DNA of 64,000 nt from Enterobacterales bacterium CwR94 (lineage in GTDB: Bacteria > Pseudomonadota > Gammaproteobacteria > Enterobacterales > Enterobacteriaceae). A program made the position numbers and the translations under genes. Positions 32,221 to 43,429 of this stretch are shown in pieces; within the stretch, counting starts at the first letter, position 1, and every line of letters starts with the position of its first letter. The notes beneath the pieces were generated by a model, which was not told the origin of the DNA, searched no databases, and saw nothing but the letters and a program-made list of their open reading frames with translations. Where the stretch lies: positions 190,584-254,583 of the forward strand of contig KZ478063.1 of assembly GCA_002837195.1 (NCBI GenBank). Direction: 5' to 3'.

Positions 32221-32973
32221 TTATTTACCGGCGGCGATACGATCACGGATATGCTGTGCACGGCTTGCGGAATCCGGGTGTGAATCAAACATGCTGCTGC
32301 CCTGACTGCCGCTGAGTTTAGACAATTTGTCGAAGCTGGTGGCGAGACCCAGTGGGTTGATGCCACGCTTTTTCAGCAGATCGAAAGAGTAATCGTCCGC
32401 CTGTGATTCCTGCGTTTGCGAGAACTGTGCATTAACCAGCTTTTCACCTAAATCACCCAGTTGAGACTGTGACAGGCTGGCCGCAATACCACCAGCGGAA
32501 CCAATCGCATTGCGCGCGGCAGTGGTGCCGACGGCAACCTGCATGGCTTTACGCGTATGGCCTAATGCCACGTGGCCCATCTCATGGCCCAGCACACCTT
32601 CCACTTCGTTGTCTGTCATCATATCCATTAAGCCGCTGTACACGCGGATACAGCCATTGGCCATTGCCCACGCGTTCACGTCTTTGGTCAGATAGACTTT
32701 GTAGTTAGCCGGTGTCCCATTGATGTTATCGCCCAGTGAAGCGGCAATCTTATTCAGACGTTTGGTGTACTCGCTGCTGGCAGGTGCGATTTGTGCCTGT
32801 TTGTCCATTTGCGCACAAGACTGATCGCTCAGGGTTTTTACCTGCTCATCATTGAGGGTATAAGCCTGAAAAGCCTGGGCTCCAGATTGCATCAGAGCAT
32901 TGCTGTCCATTCCCTGACAGCCCGCGAGTAAGGTCGTCATAGTGAGTGCCATTGCGGCAGCACGGATCTTCAT
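32221..32973 (-). CDS. loiP: outer-membrane lipoprotein metalloprotease LoiP
   Basis: The ATG at 32973 (MKIRAAAMALTM) opens a lipoprotein signal with lipobox LLAGC, Cys19 becoming the lipidated residue; the product has 250 residues (252 in E. coli LoiP/YggG). The M48 zinc motif is HEMGH (130-134), with a downstream ESQADDYS supplying the third ligand. LoiP is a low-ionic-strength-induced protease of the outer membrane. The gene is divergent from tktA. Confidence 0.95.
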   Translation of the reverse strand: MKIRAAAMALTMTTLLAGCQGMDSNALMQSGAQAFQAYTLNDEQVKTLSDQSCAQMDKQAQIAPASSEYTKRLNKIAASLGDNINGTPANYKVYLTKDVNAWAMANGCIRVYSGLMDMMTDNEVEGVLGHEMGHVALGHTRKAMQVAVGTTAARNAIGSAGGIAASLSQSQLGDLGEKLVNAQFSQTQESQADDYSFDLLKKRGINPLGLATSFDKLSKLSGSQGSSMFDSHPDSASRAQHIRDRIAAGK

Positions 32974-33117
32974 TTTTTTCTTCCTTTGAAAAGTAACAAG
33001 ATGAGTGTCGGGCAAATCGCCAGCGACTCCTGCTGCCGTTATAGCATGTTTTAGCGATTTTGCTGGTGGGCAGTGCTCTGAAAGCGGGGCTGAATCGGTT
33101 ATTTTTGCTTTTCATGC

Positions 33118-33145
33118 CATGTACGAAACACGAGGTTTCATGTAC
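33118..33145. promoter_or_regulatory. operator-like element between loiP and tktA
   Basis: Two CATGTAC copies start exactly 21 bases apart (33118 and 33139) and enclose the inverted repeat GAAAC-ACGAG-GTTTC. Spacing of two helical turns suits a dimeric regulator. No known protein is assigned. Confidence 0.35.
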
Positions 33146-33240
33146 ATTGAAATGCGATTTTCTCTTAGCTTTGCCTGATAATTTATTACTTACAATAGGT
33201 TAAGGACGGCGAAGCACTTTAATCCGACCTGGAGTAGAAA

Positions 33241-35232
33241 ATGTCTTCTCGTAAAGAGCTTGCCAACGCCATTCGCGCCCTCAGTATGGATGCGGTACAA
33301 AAAGCCAATTCCGGCCACCCGGGAGCCCCAATGGGCATGGCTGACATCGCTGAAGTCCTGTGGCGTGATTACCTGAATCATAACCCGGTCAACCCACAAT
33401 GGGCCGATCGTGACCGTTTCATCCTGTCTAACGGCCACGGCTCAATGCTGATTTACAGCTTGCTGCATCTCTCCGGTTATGACTTGCCAATGAGCGAGCT
33501 GCAGAACTTCCGTCAGTTGCACTCCAAAACGCCTGGCCACCCAGAGTTTGGTTACACCGCAGGCGTGGAAACCACGACTGGCCCACTGGGTCAGGGGATT
33601 GCGAACGCCGTGGGAATGGCGATCGCTGAGCGCACGTTGGCTGCCCAGTTCAACCGCCCAGGTCACGATATCGTTGACCACGCGACCTATGTGTTCATGG
33701 GTGACGGTTGCATGATGGAAGGGATCTCCCACGAAGTCTGCTCACTGGCGGGAACGCTGAAGCTGGGCAAACTGGTGGCGTTCTATGACGACAACGGCAT
33801 CTCTATCGACGGTCACATTGAAGGCTGGTTCACCGATGACACCGCGATGCGTTTCGAGTCTTATGGCTGGCACGTTGTGCGTGGCATTGATGGTCACGAT
33901 GCTGACGCGATCAAAAAAGCGGTCGATGAAGCACGTGCGATCACTGACAAGCCATCCCTGTTGATGTGCAAAACCGTTATCGGTTTCGGCTCTCCAAACA
34001 AAGCCGGTACGCACGACTCTCACGGCGCGCCACTGGGCAACGATGAAATTGCACTGACCCGTAAACAACTGGGTTGGACGCACGCACCTTTTGAAATCCC
34101 TTCTGACATCTATGCGCAGTGGGATGCTAAAGAAGCAGGCCAGGCGAAAGAAGCCGAGTGGAACAAGAAGTTCGCAGCCTACGCCAGCGCTCACCCAGAA
34201 CTGGCAGCGGAATTTAAGCGCCGTACTGCTGATGAACTGCCGGCTAACTGGGAACAAGAGTCGCAGAAATTCATTGAGCAACTGCAGGCGAATCCCGCGA
34301 AAATCGCCAGCCGCAAAGCCTCTCAGAATGCGATCGAAGCCTTTGGTAAGCTGCTGCCAGAATACATGGGCGGCTCTGCTGACCTGGCGCCAAGCAACCT
34401 GACAATCTGGTCAGGCTCTAAGCCAATTAACGAAGATGCCGCGGGCAACTACATTCACTACGGTGTGCGTGAATTTGGTATGACGGCTATTGCTAACGGG
34501 ATTGCTCTGCACGGTGGTTTCCTGCCGTACACCGCCACATTCCTGATGTTTGTCGAGTATGCCCGTAACGCAGCGCGTATGGCGGCACTGATGAAGATCC
34601 GTCAGGTGATGGTCTATACCCATGACTCTATTGGTCTGGGTGAAGATGGCCCAACGCACCAACCGGTTGAGCAAATGGCCAGCCTGCGAGTGACACCTAA
34701 CATGAGCCTGTGGCGTCCTTGCGACCAGGTTGAATCTGCGGTGGCCTGGAAATACGCGATTGAGCGTAAAGATGGTCCAAGCGCACTGATCTTCTCGCGT
34801 CAGAACCTGGCGCAGCAAGATCGTACCGCTGAGCAGTTGGCTAACATCGCTCGCGGTGGTTACGTGCTGAAAGATTGTGCAGGCCAGCCTGAGCTGATCC
34901 TGATCGCCACGGGTTCTGAAGTTGAACTGGCGACGGGCGCGTATGACAAACTGACCGCCGAAGGCCGTAAAGTTCGCGTCGTGTCGATGCCTTCTACCGA
35001 TGCCTTTGACAAGCAGGATGCTGCTTACCGTGAATCTGTCTTGCCAAAAGCCGTTAGCGCGCGCGTGGCCATCGAAGCGGGTATCGCGGACTACTGGTAC
35101 AAGTATACCGGCCTGAACGGCGCGATCGTTGGCATGACAACCTTTGGTGAATCAGCGCCAGCAGACAAACTGTTCGAGATGTTTGGCTTCACCGTGGATA
35201 ACGTGGTTGCTAAAGCGAAAGCCATTCTGTAA
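33241..35232 (+). CDS. tktA: transketolase
   Basis: A 663-residue thiamine-diphosphate enzyme, the same length as E. coli TktA, transferring two-carbon units in the pentose phosphate pathway. The N-terminal ThDP-binding region ([38 protein letters not shown]), central pyrimidine domain ([19 protein letters not shown]) and C-terminal domain are complete. TktA is preferred over TktB because of the loiP and epd-pgk-fbaA neighbours. The ribosome site is TGGAG. Confidence 0.97.
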   Translation: MSSRKELANAIRALSMDAVQKANSGHPGAPMGMADIAEVLWRDYLNHNPVNPQWADRDRFILSNGHGSMLIYSLLHLSGYDLPMSELQNFRQLHSKTPGHPEFGYTAGVETTTGPLGQGIANAVGMAIAERTLAAQFNRPGHDIVDHATYVFMGDGCMMEGISHEVCSLAGTLKLGKLVAFYDDNGISIDGHIEGWFTDDTAMRFESYGWHVVRGIDGHDADAIKKAVDEARAITDKPSLLMCKTVIGFGSPNKAGTHDSHGAPLGNDEIALTRKQLGWTHAPFEIPSDIYAQWDAKEAGQAKEAEWNKKFAAYASAHPELAAEFKRRTADELPANWEQESQKFIEQLQANPAKIASRKASQNAIEAFGKLLPEYMGGSADLAPSNLTIWSGSKPINEDAAGNYIHYGVREFGMTAIANGIALHGGFLPYTATFLMFVEYARNAARMAALMKIRQVMVYTHDSIGLGEDGPTHQPVEQMASLRVTPNMSLWRPCDQVESAVAWKYAIERKDGPSALIFSRQNLAQQDRTAEQLANIARGGYVLKDCAGQPELILIATGSEVELATGAYDKLTAEGRKVRVVSMPSTDAFDKQDAAYRESVLPKAVSARVAIEAGIADYWYKYTGLNGAIVGMTTFGESAPADKLFEMFGFTVDNVVAKAKAIL

Positions 35233-35246
35233 TTTTTTGCATCCCA

Positions 35247-35275
35247 GGGGCCGGTCTTCTCCGGCCCTTCCTTTC
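35247..35275 (+). terminator. terminator after tktA
   Basis: Stem AGGGGCCGG / CCGGCCCT with loop TCTTCT and a pyrimidine-rich tail. Confidence 0.6.
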
Positions 35276-35297
35276 TCTCTCCGCTATCTATCAATTT

Positions 35298-35313
35298 TGT
35301 GACGCAGATCCAA
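35298..35313 (+). promoter_or_regulatory. CRP-like site upstream of epd
   Basis: TGTGA-CGCAGA-TCCAA has one perfect half of the CRP consensus TGTGA-N6-TCACA and a degenerate second half. The E. coli epd operon is CRP-regulated, which raises its plausibility. Confidence 0.4.
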
Positions 35314-35371
35314 TATTTCATTGAGTAATTGATCGCAATCATTCCTGTTATTCCTCACATAGATTACTCTA

Positions 35372-35386
35372 GCTGAACCGTTTCAG
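35372..35386 (+). promoter_or_regulatory. Cra (FruR) operator upstream of epd
   Basis: GCTGAACCGTTTCAG contains the arms CTGAA / TTCAG and agrees with the Cra consensus at 13 of 14 positions. Cra represses the E. coli epd-pgk-fbaA operon when sugar phosphates are scarce. Confidence 0.65.
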
Positions 35387-35501
35387 TTGTGGTGTTACAC
35401 TGCCGAAACGACGCGGATTTTCGTGATATTCCTCTGTACAAAACGGAGCGTGTAGCCCAGGCTATCGGCACCCATTTTCGGAGGGAATACGCAGGAGTGG
35501 T

Positions 35502-36521
35502 ATGACCGTTCGTATCGCAATCAATGGCTTTGGCCGTATTGGACGAAATGTGCTGCGTGCACTGTATGAAACAGGCCGCCGCGCCGAAATTACCGTGGTC
35601 GCCATCAATGAGCTGGCGGACAGCGCGGGGATTGCGCACTTACTCAAGTACGATACCAGTCATGGCCGGTTTACCTGGGATGTCCGCCAGGAGCGTGATG
35701 TCTTAACGGTGGGCGATGACAGTATCCGCCTGTTGCACTCTCCCGATATCGCTTCACTGCCGTGGCGCGAACTGAACGTGGATATTGTGCTGGAGTGTAC
35801 CGGAGTATATGGCCGTCGCGCTGATGGTGAAGCGCATCTGCGGGCAGGCGCAAAAAAAGTCCTGTTTTCACATCCGGCGGATAACGACATCGATGCCACC
35901 GTGGTGTTTGGGGTTAATCAGCAGGCGCTCAAGGCTGAGGATTGCATTGTCTCCAACGCCTCCTGTACCACGAACTGCATTATTCCGATCATCAAATTGT
36001 TAGATGATGCGTTTGGGATCGAATCCGGGACAGTGACCACCATCCACTCGGCGATGCACGATCAACAGGTGATTGATGCGTATCACCCTGACCTGCGACG
36101 CACACGCGCCGCCAGTCAGTCGATTATCCCGGTGGATACCCGTTTAGCCGCGGGGATTACACGCATTTTTCCGAAATTTAACGACAGATTTGAAGCGATC
36201 GCCGTCCGCGTCCCGACGATAAACGTGACGGCGATTGACCTGAGCGTCACAGTACGCGATGGCGTAGATGCCTGCCGGGTGAATGCCCTGCTCAGAGGCG
36301 CGTCAGAAGGGGCATTTAATGGTATAGTTGACTATACAGAATTGCCTTTGGTCTCCATCGATTTTAACCATGACCCGCACAGTGCCATTGTGGACGGTAC
36401 GCAAACGCGGGTCAGCGGTCAGCACCTGATCAAAACGCTGGTTTGGTGTGACAACGAATGGGGCTTTGCCAACCGAATGATTGACACCACGTTGGCAATG
36501 GCCGCAAGCGGTTTCAGGTAG
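35502..36521 (+). CDS. epd: D-erythrose-4-phosphate dehydrogenase
   Basis: 339 residues, equal to E. coli Epd (GapB). It oxidises erythrose-4-phosphate to 4-phosphoerythronate with NAD, the first step of the DXP-dependent pyridoxal phosphate pathway. The NAD-binding [10 protein letters not shown], catalytic cysteine in SNASCTTNC and [12 protein letters not shown] are present. It heads the epd-pgk-fbaA operon, with a Cra-like operator upstream and an AGGAG ribosome site. Confidence 0.97.
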   Translation: MTVRIAINGFGRIGRNVLRALYETGRRAEITVVAINELADSAGIAHLLKYDTSHGRFTWDVRQERDVLTVGDDSIRLLHSPDIASLPWRELNVDIVLECTGVYGRRADGEAHLRAGAKKVLFSHPADNDIDATVVFGVNQQALKAEDCIVSNASCTTNCIIPIIKLLDDAFGIESGTVTTIHSAMHDQQVIDAYHPDLRRTRAASQSIIPVDTRLAAGITRIFPKFNDRFEAIAVRVPTINVTAIDLSVTVRDGVDACRVNALLRGASEGAFNGIVDYTELPLVSIDFNHDPHSAIVDGTQTRVSGQHLIKTLVWCDNEWGFANRMIDTTLAMAASGFR

Positions 36522-36571
36522 GGCGCGGTTTGCGTCTGCAAAACTTATGAGAATCAACGAGAGGATTCACC

Positions 36572-37735
36572 ATGTCTGTAATTAAAATGACCGATCTGGA
36601 TCTGGCAGGTAAACGCGTGCTGATCCGCGCCGATCTCAACGTGCCGGTCAAAGAAGGTAAAGTGACATCTGATGCACGTATTCGTGCTTCTCTGCCCACG
36701 ATCGAAGCGGCGCTGAAGCAGGGTGCGAAGGTTATGGTCACCTCCCACCTGGGTCGTCCGACAGAAGGTGAGTACAACGAAGAATTCTCCCTGCTGCCTG
36801 TGGTGAACTACCTGAAAGAAAAACTGAGCAGCACCAACGTCACCCTGGCAAAAGACTACCTTGACGGCGTTGATGTCGGTGCCGGTGAGTTAGTGGTGCT
36901 GGAAAACGTTCGCTTTAACAAAGGCGAGAAAAAAGACGACGAAGCGCTGTCGAAAAAATACGCTGCACTGTGCGATGTTTTCGTGATGGATGCTTTTGGT
37001 ACCGCACACCGTGCACAAGCCTCGACGCACGGCGTAGGTAAATTTGCGCCTGTTGCCTGTGCTGGCCCGCTGCTGTCTGCTGAGCTGGAAGCGCTGGGTA
37101 AAGTGATGAGCAACCCAGAGCGTCCTCTGGTCGCGGTGGTTGGCGGCTCTAAAGTTTCTACTAAATTTGACGTGCTGCAGTCACTGGTCAAAATCGCGGA
37201 TACCGTGATTGTGGGTGGCGGCATCGCTAACACCTTCGTGGCTATCGACAACAACGTGGGTAAATCACTGTACGAGCCAGACTTCGTTGAAGCGGCCAAA
37301 AAACTGCGTGACGAACACGGTATTCCAGTGCCAACCGATTCCCGTACGGGTACGGAGTTCTCTGAAACTGCACCTTCTACCGTGAAGAAAGTGAACGAAG
37401 TTCAGGACAACGAAGAGATCATGGATTTCGGTGATGAAACCGCGTTGGCTATGGCTAAGTTACTGAAAGAAGCCAAAACTATTCTGTGGAACGGTCCAGT
37501 TGGCGTGTTCGAATTCCCGAACTTCCGCAAAGGCACCGAAATTGTGGCGAACGCCATTGCCGACAGTGATGCTTTCTCTGTTGCGGGCGGTGGTGATACC
37601 CTGGCTGCGATTGATTTGTTCGGTATCGAAGACAAAATTTCCTATATCTCTACCGGTGGCGGCGCATTCCTTGAGTTCGTCGAAGGCAAAAAACTGCCTG
37701 CTGTTGCCATGCTGGAAGCGCGCGCTAAGCAGTAA
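36572..37735 (+). CDS. pgk: phosphoglycerate kinase
   Basis: 387 residues, the length of E. coli Pgk. It transfers phosphate from 1,3-bisphosphoglycerate to ADP. The signature [21 protein letters not shown] (first 20 residues cited in part), [11 protein letters not shown] and [13 protein letters not shown] are intact. It lies 50 bases after epd with an AGAGGA ribosome site. Confidence 0.97.
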   Translation: MSVIKMTDLDLAGKRVLIRADLNVPVKEGKVTSDARIRASLPTIEAALKQGAKVMVTSHLGRPTEGEYNEEFSLLPVVNYLKEKLSSTNVTLAKDYLDGVDVGAGELVVLENVRFNKGEKKDDEALSKKYAALCDVFVMDAFGTAHRAQASTHGVGKFAPVACAGPLLSAELEALGKVMSNPERPLVAVVGGSKVSTKFDVLQSLVKIADTVIVGGGIANTFVAIDNNVGKSLYEPDFVEAAKKLRDEHGIPVPTDSRTGTEFSETAPSTVKKVNEVQDNEEIMDFGDETALAMAKLLKEAKTILWNGPVGVFEFPNFRKGTEIVANAIADSDAFSVAGGGDTLAAIDLFGIEDKISYISTGGGAFLEFVEGKKLPAVAMLEARAKQ

Positions 37736-37835
37736 GTATTCACCAGGCGGCGCACGGTGCGCCGTCTAAAATGTTGATCTCCACCTGCCCATTGCATTAT
37801 TGCTGGGTATCAGGCCTAAAAAACGGGACGCAAAC

Positions 37836-38915
37836 ATGTCTAAAATTTTTGATTTCGTAAAACCGGGCGTTGTCACTGGCGACGACGTGCAGAAAATTTT
37901 CAAAGTCGCGAAAGAAAACAAATTCGCACTGCCTGCAGTGAACTGCGTAGGCACCGATTCCATCAATGCGGTACTGGAAGCGGCAGCGAAAGTTAAATCG
38001 CCTGTGATTGTACAGTTCTCTAACGGCGGCGCAGCGTTCATCGCGGGTAAAGGCGTGAAAACCGATAAGCCACAGGGCGCAGCAATTTTTGGTGCTATCG
38101 CTGGCGCACACCACGTACACCTGATGGCTGAGCACTACGGCGTGCCTGTTATCCTGCACACTGACCACTGCGCGAAGAAACTGCTGCCGTGGATCGACGG
38201 TCTGCTGGACGCGGGTGAAGCGCACTATGCTAAAACCGGTAAGCCACTGTTTTCTTCTCACATGATCGACCTGTCTGAAGAGTCCCTGGAAGAAAACATC
38301 GAAATCTGTGCTAAGTACCTGGCGCGCATGGCGAAGATGGACATGACGCTGGAAATCGAACTGGGTTGCACCGGTGGTGAAGAAGATGGCGTGGACAACA
38401 GCCATATGGACGCCTCTGCACTGTACACGCAGCCAGAAGACGTTGATTACGCTTACACTGAGCTGAGCAAAATCAGCCCACGTTTCACCATCGCGGCTTC
38501 CTTCGGTAACGTACACGGCGTGTACAAGCCAGGTAACGTGAAGTTGACCCCAACCATCCTGCGTGATTCCCAGGAGTATGTGAGCAAGAAACACAACCTG
38601 CCACACAACTCTCTGGACTTCGTTTTCCACGGCGGTTCCGGTTCTTCTGCTGCTGAGATCGAAGAGTCCATCAGCTACGGTGTGATCAAAATGAACATCG
38701 ATACCGATACCCAGTGGGCAACCTGGGACGGTATCCTGCAGTACTACAAAAAGAACGAAGGCTATCTGCAAGGCCAACTGGGCAACCCAGAAGGCGACGA
38801 TAAGCCAAACAAAAAACATTACGATCCACGTGTCTGGCTGCGTGCCGCGCAATCTTCAATGGTTGTGCGTTTAGAGCAAGCCTTCAAAGAGCTGAACGCA
38901 GTAGACGTTCTGTAA
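37836..38915 (+). CDS. fbaA: class II fructose-bisphosphate aldolase
   Basis: A 359-residue zinc aldolase identical in length to E. coli FbaA, interconverting fructose-1,6-bisphosphate with the two triose phosphates. The start MSKIFDFVKPGV at 37836 is the family start; a longer frame adds 12 residues. Zinc and catalytic residues lie in ILHTDHCAKK, ELGCTGGEEDGVD and HGGSGSS. Codon use is strongly biased to optimal codons, as expected for a very highly expressed gene. A GC-rich hairpin (37746-37765) lies between pgk and fbaA. Confidence 0.98.
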   Translation: MSKIFDFVKPGVVTGDDVQKIFKVAKENKFALPAVNCVGTDSINAVLEAAAKVKSPVIVQFSNGGAAFIAGKGVKTDKPQGAAIFGAIAGAHHVHLMAEHYGVPVILHTDHCAKKLLPWIDGLLDAGEAHYAKTGKPLFSSHMIDLSEESLEENIEICAKYLARMAKMDMTLEIELGCTGGEEDGVDNSHMDASALYTQPEDVDYAYTELSKISPRFTIAASFGNVHGVYKPGNVKLTPTILRDSQEYVSKKHNLPHNSLDFVFHGGSGSSAAEIEESISYGVIKMNIDTDTQWATWDGILQYYKKNEGYLQGQLGNPEGDDKPNKKHYDPRVWLRAAQSSMVVRLEQAFKELNAVDVL

Positions 38916-38936
38916 GACTTCTCGCAGACAGCATGT

Positions 38937-38962
38937 AAAAGGCCCCAATGGGGCCTTTTTTT
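38937..38962 (+). terminator. terminator of epd-pgk-fbaA
   Basis: Stem AAAAGGCCCC / GGGGCCTTTTTTT, a classic rho-independent terminator. Confidence 0.9.
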
Positions 38963-39100
38963 ATGCATCTTGTGTCTGAAAAGGTAACAAATCCCGACAG
39001 TTATTTGGCAGCACCCCACTTTTTTTATTACCCTTTATAGGTTTTGGGCGCATGCGCTAAGCAAGCGCGTTTTTCTCGATGGGAATTGAAGGGTGGTTAA

Positions 39101-39973
39101 ATGGAAGATTTAAACGTCGTGACTGGCATCGACAATGCGAGTAACTGGCTAATACGTAATCAGGCACTGATCCTGAGTTATGCGGTGAACATCATTGCGG
39201 CGATAGCCATTCTCTTTATCGGCTTTCTGGTTGCCAAGCTGATCTCGGGTGCGGTAAATCGCATGCTGCAGGCCCGTAAAATTGATGCCACCGTCGCTGA
39301 CTTTCTTTCGGCGTTGGTCCGTTACGGCATCATTGCCTTTACGTTAATTGCGGCGCTGGGGCGAATTGGCGTGCAAACGGCATCGGTGATTGCCGTGCTG
39401 GGTGCGGCGAGCTTGGCCTTTGCAATATCACTGCAGGGCTCGCTAAGCAATCTGGCCGCCGGTGTGTTGTTGGTCACCTTTCGGCCATTCCGGGCGGGAG
39501 AATTTGTCGATCTCGGCGGTATTATGGGCACGGTGCTGAACGTACAAATCTTCTCCACCACCATGCGCAGTTCAGACGGCAAAATCGTGGTAGTGCCCAA
39601 TGCGAAGATCCTCGCAGGCAATATTGTTAACTACTCACGTGAGCCTGAGCGTCGTAATGAATTTATCATCGGTGTTTCTTATGATGCCGATGTTGATCAG
39701 GTGATCGGGCTGTTGCGTGAAGTGGTGGAGGCCGATGAGCGCGTACTAAAAGATCGCGGCATTCAGATCGGGCTTAATGAACTGGCGGCATCGTCGTGCA
39801 ACTTTGTGGTGCGCTGCTGGAGTAAGAGCGGTGACCTGCAACAGGTGTACTGGGATCTGATGGCCAACTTCAAGCGTACACTGGATGCGCACGGCATCGG
39901 TATTCCTTATCCGCAAATGGATGTTCACTTGCATCAGGTGAAGGCGCAAGAAGCGGCTGCGCGCAGCGAATAG
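39101..39973 (+). CDS. mscS: small-conductance mechanosensitive channel
   Basis: A 290-residue inner-membrane channel (286 in E. coli) that opens on hypo-osmotic shock. Two N-terminal membrane helices are followed by the pore helix TM3 ([19 protein letters not shown] and on to AAGVLL), a beta domain ([16 protein letters not shown]) and a cytosolic vestibule. It follows fbaA, as in E. coli. Confidence 0.97.
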   Translation: MEDLNVVTGIDNASNWLIRNQALILSYAVNIIAAIAILFIGFLVAKLISGAVNRMLQARKIDATVADFLSALVRYGIIAFTLIAALGRIGVQTASVIAVLGAASLAFAISLQGSLSNLAAGVLLVTFRPFRAGEFVDLGGIMGTVLNVQIFSTTMRSSDGKIVVVPNAKILAGNIVNYSREPERRNEFIIGVSYDADVDQVIGLLREVVEADERVLKDRGIQIGLNELAASSCNFVVRCWSKSGDLQQVYWDLMANFKRTLDAHGIGIPYPQMDVHLHQVKAQEAAARSE

Positions 39974-39980
39974 TCATCTC

Positions 39981-40002
39981 GGGTGCAGCCGTCGCTGCAC
40001 CC
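39981..40002 (+). terminator. hairpin after mscS
   Basis: A nine-base perfect stem GGGTGCAGC / GCTGCACCC with a four-base loop, without a T-run. Confidence 0.5.
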
Positions 40003-40105
40003 ACTATTAAGCACTCTAATATCCCATTAAAATTTTGCGTTTCCTCTAATAATTCATGCCGCTTACACTGCCCGCCATAACGAACAGTGTGAAGGATGAA
40101 ATCTC

Positions 40106-40726
40106 GTGTTATCGGTCTATTTTCAAGGTGTTGTATTGGGCGCTGCGCTCATTTTGCCGCTGGGGCCACAAAACGCCTTTGTGATGAATCAAGGTGTGCG
40201 TCGGCAATACCACCTAATGACGGCGGGTCTGTGCACAGTAAGCGATATTGTTCTGATCTGTGCAGGGATCTTTGGCGGCAGCGCGTTGCTGATGCAATCG
40301 CCGATTTTGCTGCAAATCGTGACCTGGGGCGGCGTTGCGTTTTTACTTTGGTACGGTTGGGGCGCGTTGCGCACAGCGTTCAGTGGCAATATTGCGATTG
40401 CGCAAGAAACGGTGATGAAACAGAGCCGCTGGCGTATTCTGGCGACACTGTTGGCGGTGACCTGGCTCAACCCACATGTCTATCTGGATACCTTTGTGGT
40501 GCTCGGTAGCCTGGGCGGCCAGTTCCCGGAAGAGGCCCGCCGTTGGTTTGCCTTTGGCACCGCAAGCGCCTCGCTGATTTGGTTCTTTGGCCTCGCGCTG
40601 CTGGCGGCCTGGTTATCGCCTTTGCTGAATACGGTCAAGGCACAACGCATTATCAATCTGCTGGTGGGGGCGGTGATGTGGGGGATTGCAGGCAAGTTGG
40701 CATGGCAAGCCTTTTCATTGGTGTAA
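40106..40726 (+). CDS. argO: arginine exporter ArgO
   Basis: A 206-residue LysE-family exporter of arginine and canavanine matching E. coli ArgO (211 aa), with [20 protein letters not shown] and [20 protein letters not shown]. The start is the GTG at 40106, with AAGGA nine bases upstream. Its activator gene argP lies 1 kb downstream. Confidence 0.95.
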   Translation: MLSVYFQGVVLGAALILPLGPQNAFVMNQGVRRQYHLMTAGLCTVSDIVLICAGIFGGSALLMQSPILLQIVTWGGVAFLLWYGWGALRTAFSGNIAIAQETVMKQSRWRILATLLAVTWLNPHVYLDTFVVLGSLGGQFPEEARRWFAFGTASASLIWFFGLALLAAWLSPLLNTVKAQRIINLLVGAVMWGIAGKLAWQAFSLV

Positions 40727-40891
40727 ACTCACTATTCAGACTGCCTGACATGGCACACTGTGCTGCCAGCGAGTATTCTTAGCGAGCAAACGGCAGGTTA
40801 AACCAGGTAAAACGCTGTAAAGCGCATTGCGGTTACTTGTCAGGACATTACACTTGCGCAACTCATTGAGTAAGCGCACACGGAGGATAAA

Positions 40892-41617
40892 GTGAAGCTG
40901 AAATCGCTGGCATTTGCCACCCTAATGGGACTGAGTCTCACCCCACTGTCTACTCTGGCCAACGAACTGCCAAATGGCCCGCACGTTGTGACTTCTGGCC
41001 AGGCCAGTGTCGACGCCACGCCGGATATTGCCACCCTGGCCATTGAGGTTAACGTCTCTTCGAAAGAAGCGGCGGAAGCCAAGAAGCAGGCTGATGATCG
41101 CGTTGCGCAATATTTCGATTTCTTGCAAAAGAACGGCATCGAAAAGAAAGATATCAATGCGGCGAATTTGCGCACGCAACCGGAATACGATTACCTGAAA
41201 GACGGTAAATCGGTACTGAAGGGATATCGCGCGGTGCGTCAGGTGCAGGTCACGTTGCGCAAACTGGATAAGCTGAATGATTTACTGGATGGCGCGTTAA
41301 AATCCGGTCTGAATGAAATCCGCTCGGTTGAGCTGGGGGTCGCGAATCCGGATCAATACCGTGTGAAAGCGCGTCAGGCGGCGATTGAAAACGCCACCAG
41401 TCAGGCAGAAGCGCTGGCGCAAGGTTTTAAAGCCAAACTGGGTTCGGTGTACAGCATCCGTTATCACGTTGCGAACTATCAGCCAATGCCGGTCGCGCGG
41501 ATGTATAAAACTGCCGATGCTGCACCAATGGCCTCTGCGGCGGAAACCTACGAGCAGCAATCGATTCATTTCGATGATCAGGTGGATGTGGTATTCCAAA
41601 TCCAGCCTGCGCAGTAA
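40892..41617 (+). CDS. yggE: SIMPL-domain periplasmic protein YggE
   Basis: A 241-residue SIMPL (DUF541) protein with an N-terminal signal peptide (MKLKSLAFATLMGLSLTP, cleaved near TLA-NELP). It aligns throughout with E. coli YggE (246 aa), which has been linked to oxidative stress. The start is GTG at 40892 behind CGGAGGA. Confidence 0.94.
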   Translation: MKLKSLAFATLMGLSLTPLSTLANELPNGPHVVTSGQASVDATPDIATLAIEVNVSSKEAAEAKKQADDRVAQYFDFLQKNGIEKKDINAANLRTQPEYDYLKDGKSVLKGYRAVRQVQVTLRKLDKLNDLLDGALKSGLNEIRSVELGVANPDQYRVKARQAAIENATSQAEALAQGFKAKLGSVYSIRYHVANYQPMPVARMYKTADAAPMASAAETYEQQSIHFDDQVDVVFQIQPAQ

Positions 41618-41633
41618 ACATTCCCGTCAGATA

Positions 41634-41663
41634 CTTGCCCCTTGTTGTGTAAAAAGGGGCAAG
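41634..41663. terminator. hairpin between yggE and argP
   Basis: A ten-base perfect stem CTTGCCCCTT / AAGGGGCAAG between the convergent genes, without a clear T-run. Confidence 0.5.
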
Positions 41664-41670
41664 CTCCGCT

Positions 41671-42576
41671 TTAGGCTTCGGTATTCTGTCGCAGTACGCG
41701 ATGACCGTGTGAGAGCAGGGCATCGGTCACGCGGCGCATCAAACGGCTTTCCGGCGCAAAACGGTGCCAGTAGAGCATGCGACGTTGCAGCAGGCCGGGT
41801 GTCAAATCAATCAGCTCACCGCTGGCTAATTCACGTTCAATTTGCAGGTGGGGAATCATACAGCAGGTTGATCCCTGGCGAGCCAACTGCACGAAGGCTT
41901 CTGATGAATTAACGATATGGCAAGGCACGCTGCCTGGCGATAAATCAAAGTTCTGTTGCAAAAACGCCTGATGCATATCATCAAGATGATCAAAAGCCAC
42001 AGCGGGGGCTTTTAATAGCGCAGAGCGCGTCACGCCGTTGGGGAAATACTTATCGGCGAACTCGCGCGAACCCACAAACAGATAATCTAACGCACCAAGC
42101 TGATCGACCAAGCAACTGGGCAAGGGCTGCGGCTGAATACTGACCGCACCCACCACCTCACCACGGCGTAAGCGCTCTTGCGTACGTGTTTCATCTTCGA
42201 CTTGCAGGTTGAGACGCACCGGGGAGTCTGCCAATACATCTTTGAGGGCTGGCAACAGCCAGGTCGCCAGACTGTCGGCGTTGACCGCCAGGGACAGCAA
42301 CAACGGCGTGGTTGTGCCACCTTGCTCGTCACCAAGCCACTCCTCTTCCAGTAGCTCTACTTGATGCAGCAGCGCGAGCAGCTTTTGCCCTTGCTCGGTT
42401 GGGCGCGGTGGCACGGTACGAACCAGCAATGGCTGCCCGAACATATTTTCCAGTTGCTTGATACGCTGGGAAACCGCAGATTGTGTGATACAGAGTTTCT
42501 GCGCGGCGCGTTCAAAACCGCGTTCTCTGATCACGGCATCCAAAGCCTGCAGTGTGCGATAGTCCGGGCGTTTCAT
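41671..42576 (-). CDS. argP: LysR-family regulator ArgP (IciA)
   Basis: A 301-residue LysR-type regulator. The first 60 residues ([23 protein letters not shown] in [20 protein letters not shown]) are identical to E. coli ArgP, so DNA recognition should be the same. It activates argO with arginine and represses with lysine. The ATG at 42576 is the family start. It is divergent from rpiA. Confidence 0.97.
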   Translation of the reverse strand: MKRPDYRTLQALDAVIRERGFERAAQKLCITQSAVSQRIKQLENMFGQPLLVRTVPPRPTEQGQKLLALLHQVELLEEEWLGDEQGGTTTPLLLSLAVNADSLATWLLPALKDVLADSPVRLNLQVEDETRTQERLRRGEVVGAVSIQPQPLPSCLVDQLGALDYLFVGSREFADKYFPNGVTRSALLKAPAVAFDHLDDMHQAFLQQNFDLSPGSVPCHIVNSSEAFVQLARQGSTCCMIPHLQIERELASGELIDLTPGLLQRRMLYWHRFAPESRLMRRVTDALLSHGHRVLRQNTEA

Positions 42577-42699
42577 GTTGGTGATTCTCCTTGCAATCAA
42601 TGTTTCGCACTATGCCACATTTTTCTGCATTTGCACTCTCTGTTGCACAGAAGGTGTATATACTACGCGCAACTTGTATACGCACAGGCGGGTAACGTG

Positions 42700-43359
42700 A
42701 TGACGCAGGATGAACTGAAAAAAGCAGTGGGTTGGGCAGCATTGGATTTTGTAGAACCGGGCACCATTGTGGGTGTTGGCACCGGTTCAACAGCCGCGCA
42801 TTTTATTGACGCGCTGGGCACCATGAAAGGAAAAATCGAAGGGGCCGTCTCCAGTTCAGAAGCATCAACCGAGAAGCTGAAAGCGCTGGGCATTCCGGTT
42901 TTCGATCTGAATGACATTGATTGCCTCTCCATCTATGTTGATGGCGCCGATGAAATCAACACGCAGATGCATATGATCAAAGGCGGCGGTGCTGCGCTGA
43001 CGCGTGAAAAAATTGTGGCGGCGGTGGCAGAGACCTTTATCTGTATCGCGGATGCCTCCAAGCAAGTTGACGTGTTGGGGAAATTTCCCCTGCCAGTGGA
43101 AGTGATTCCAATGGCCAGAAGTTATGTCGCGCGTCAACTGGTCAGACTCGGTGGCCGTCCAGAATATCGTCAAGGTGTGGTCACCGATAACGGCAATATT
43201 ATTCTGGATGTCTGGGGCCTGAGTATTGTTGATCCTCTGGGGCTGGAAGAGGCGCTAAACGCCTTGCCTGGCGTGGTCACCAATGGATTATTTGCCGCTC
43301 GCGCCGCGGACATTGCCTTGATTGGCACCGCTGACGGCGTGAAAATTATTAAGCGTTAA
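42700..43359 (+). CDS. rpiA: ribose-5-phosphate isomerase A
   Basis: 219 residues, the same length as E. coli RpiA, interconverting ribose-5-phosphate and ribulose-5-phosphate. The start [15 protein letters not shown] at 42700 is the family start; a longer open frame extends left through the argP promoter. [23 protein letters not shown] and [11 protein letters not shown] are present. Confidence 0.97.
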   Translation: MTQDELKKAVGWAALDFVEPGTIVGVGTGSTAAHFIDALGTMKGKIEGAVSSSEASTEKLKALGIPVFDLNDIDCLSIYVDGADEINTQMHMIKGGGAALTREKIVAAVAETFICIADASKQVDVLGKFPLPVEVIPMARSYVARQLVRLGGRPEYRQGVVTDNGNIILDVWGLSIVDPLGLEEALNALPGVVTNGLFAARAADIALIGTADGVKIIKR

Positions 43360-43365
43360 TCGGAT

Positions 43366-43385
43366 GGGCGCGCGGTGCGCGCCCG
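43366..43385 (+). terminator. hairpin after rpiA
   Basis: Stem GGGCGCGC / GCGCGCCC with a three- to four-base loop, followed by a short GTTAATTCTT tail. Confidence 0.5.
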
Positions 43386-43429
43386 TTAATTCTTCACTAA
43401 AAACATCTTTTCTTTGTCGGGTTAAATTC

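Noticed and set aside
37797-38852. A 351-codon open frame on the minus strand opposite fbaA
   Set aside because: It mirrors the strongly biased codons of fbaA on the other strand, has no family resemblance, and fbaA is unmistakable.
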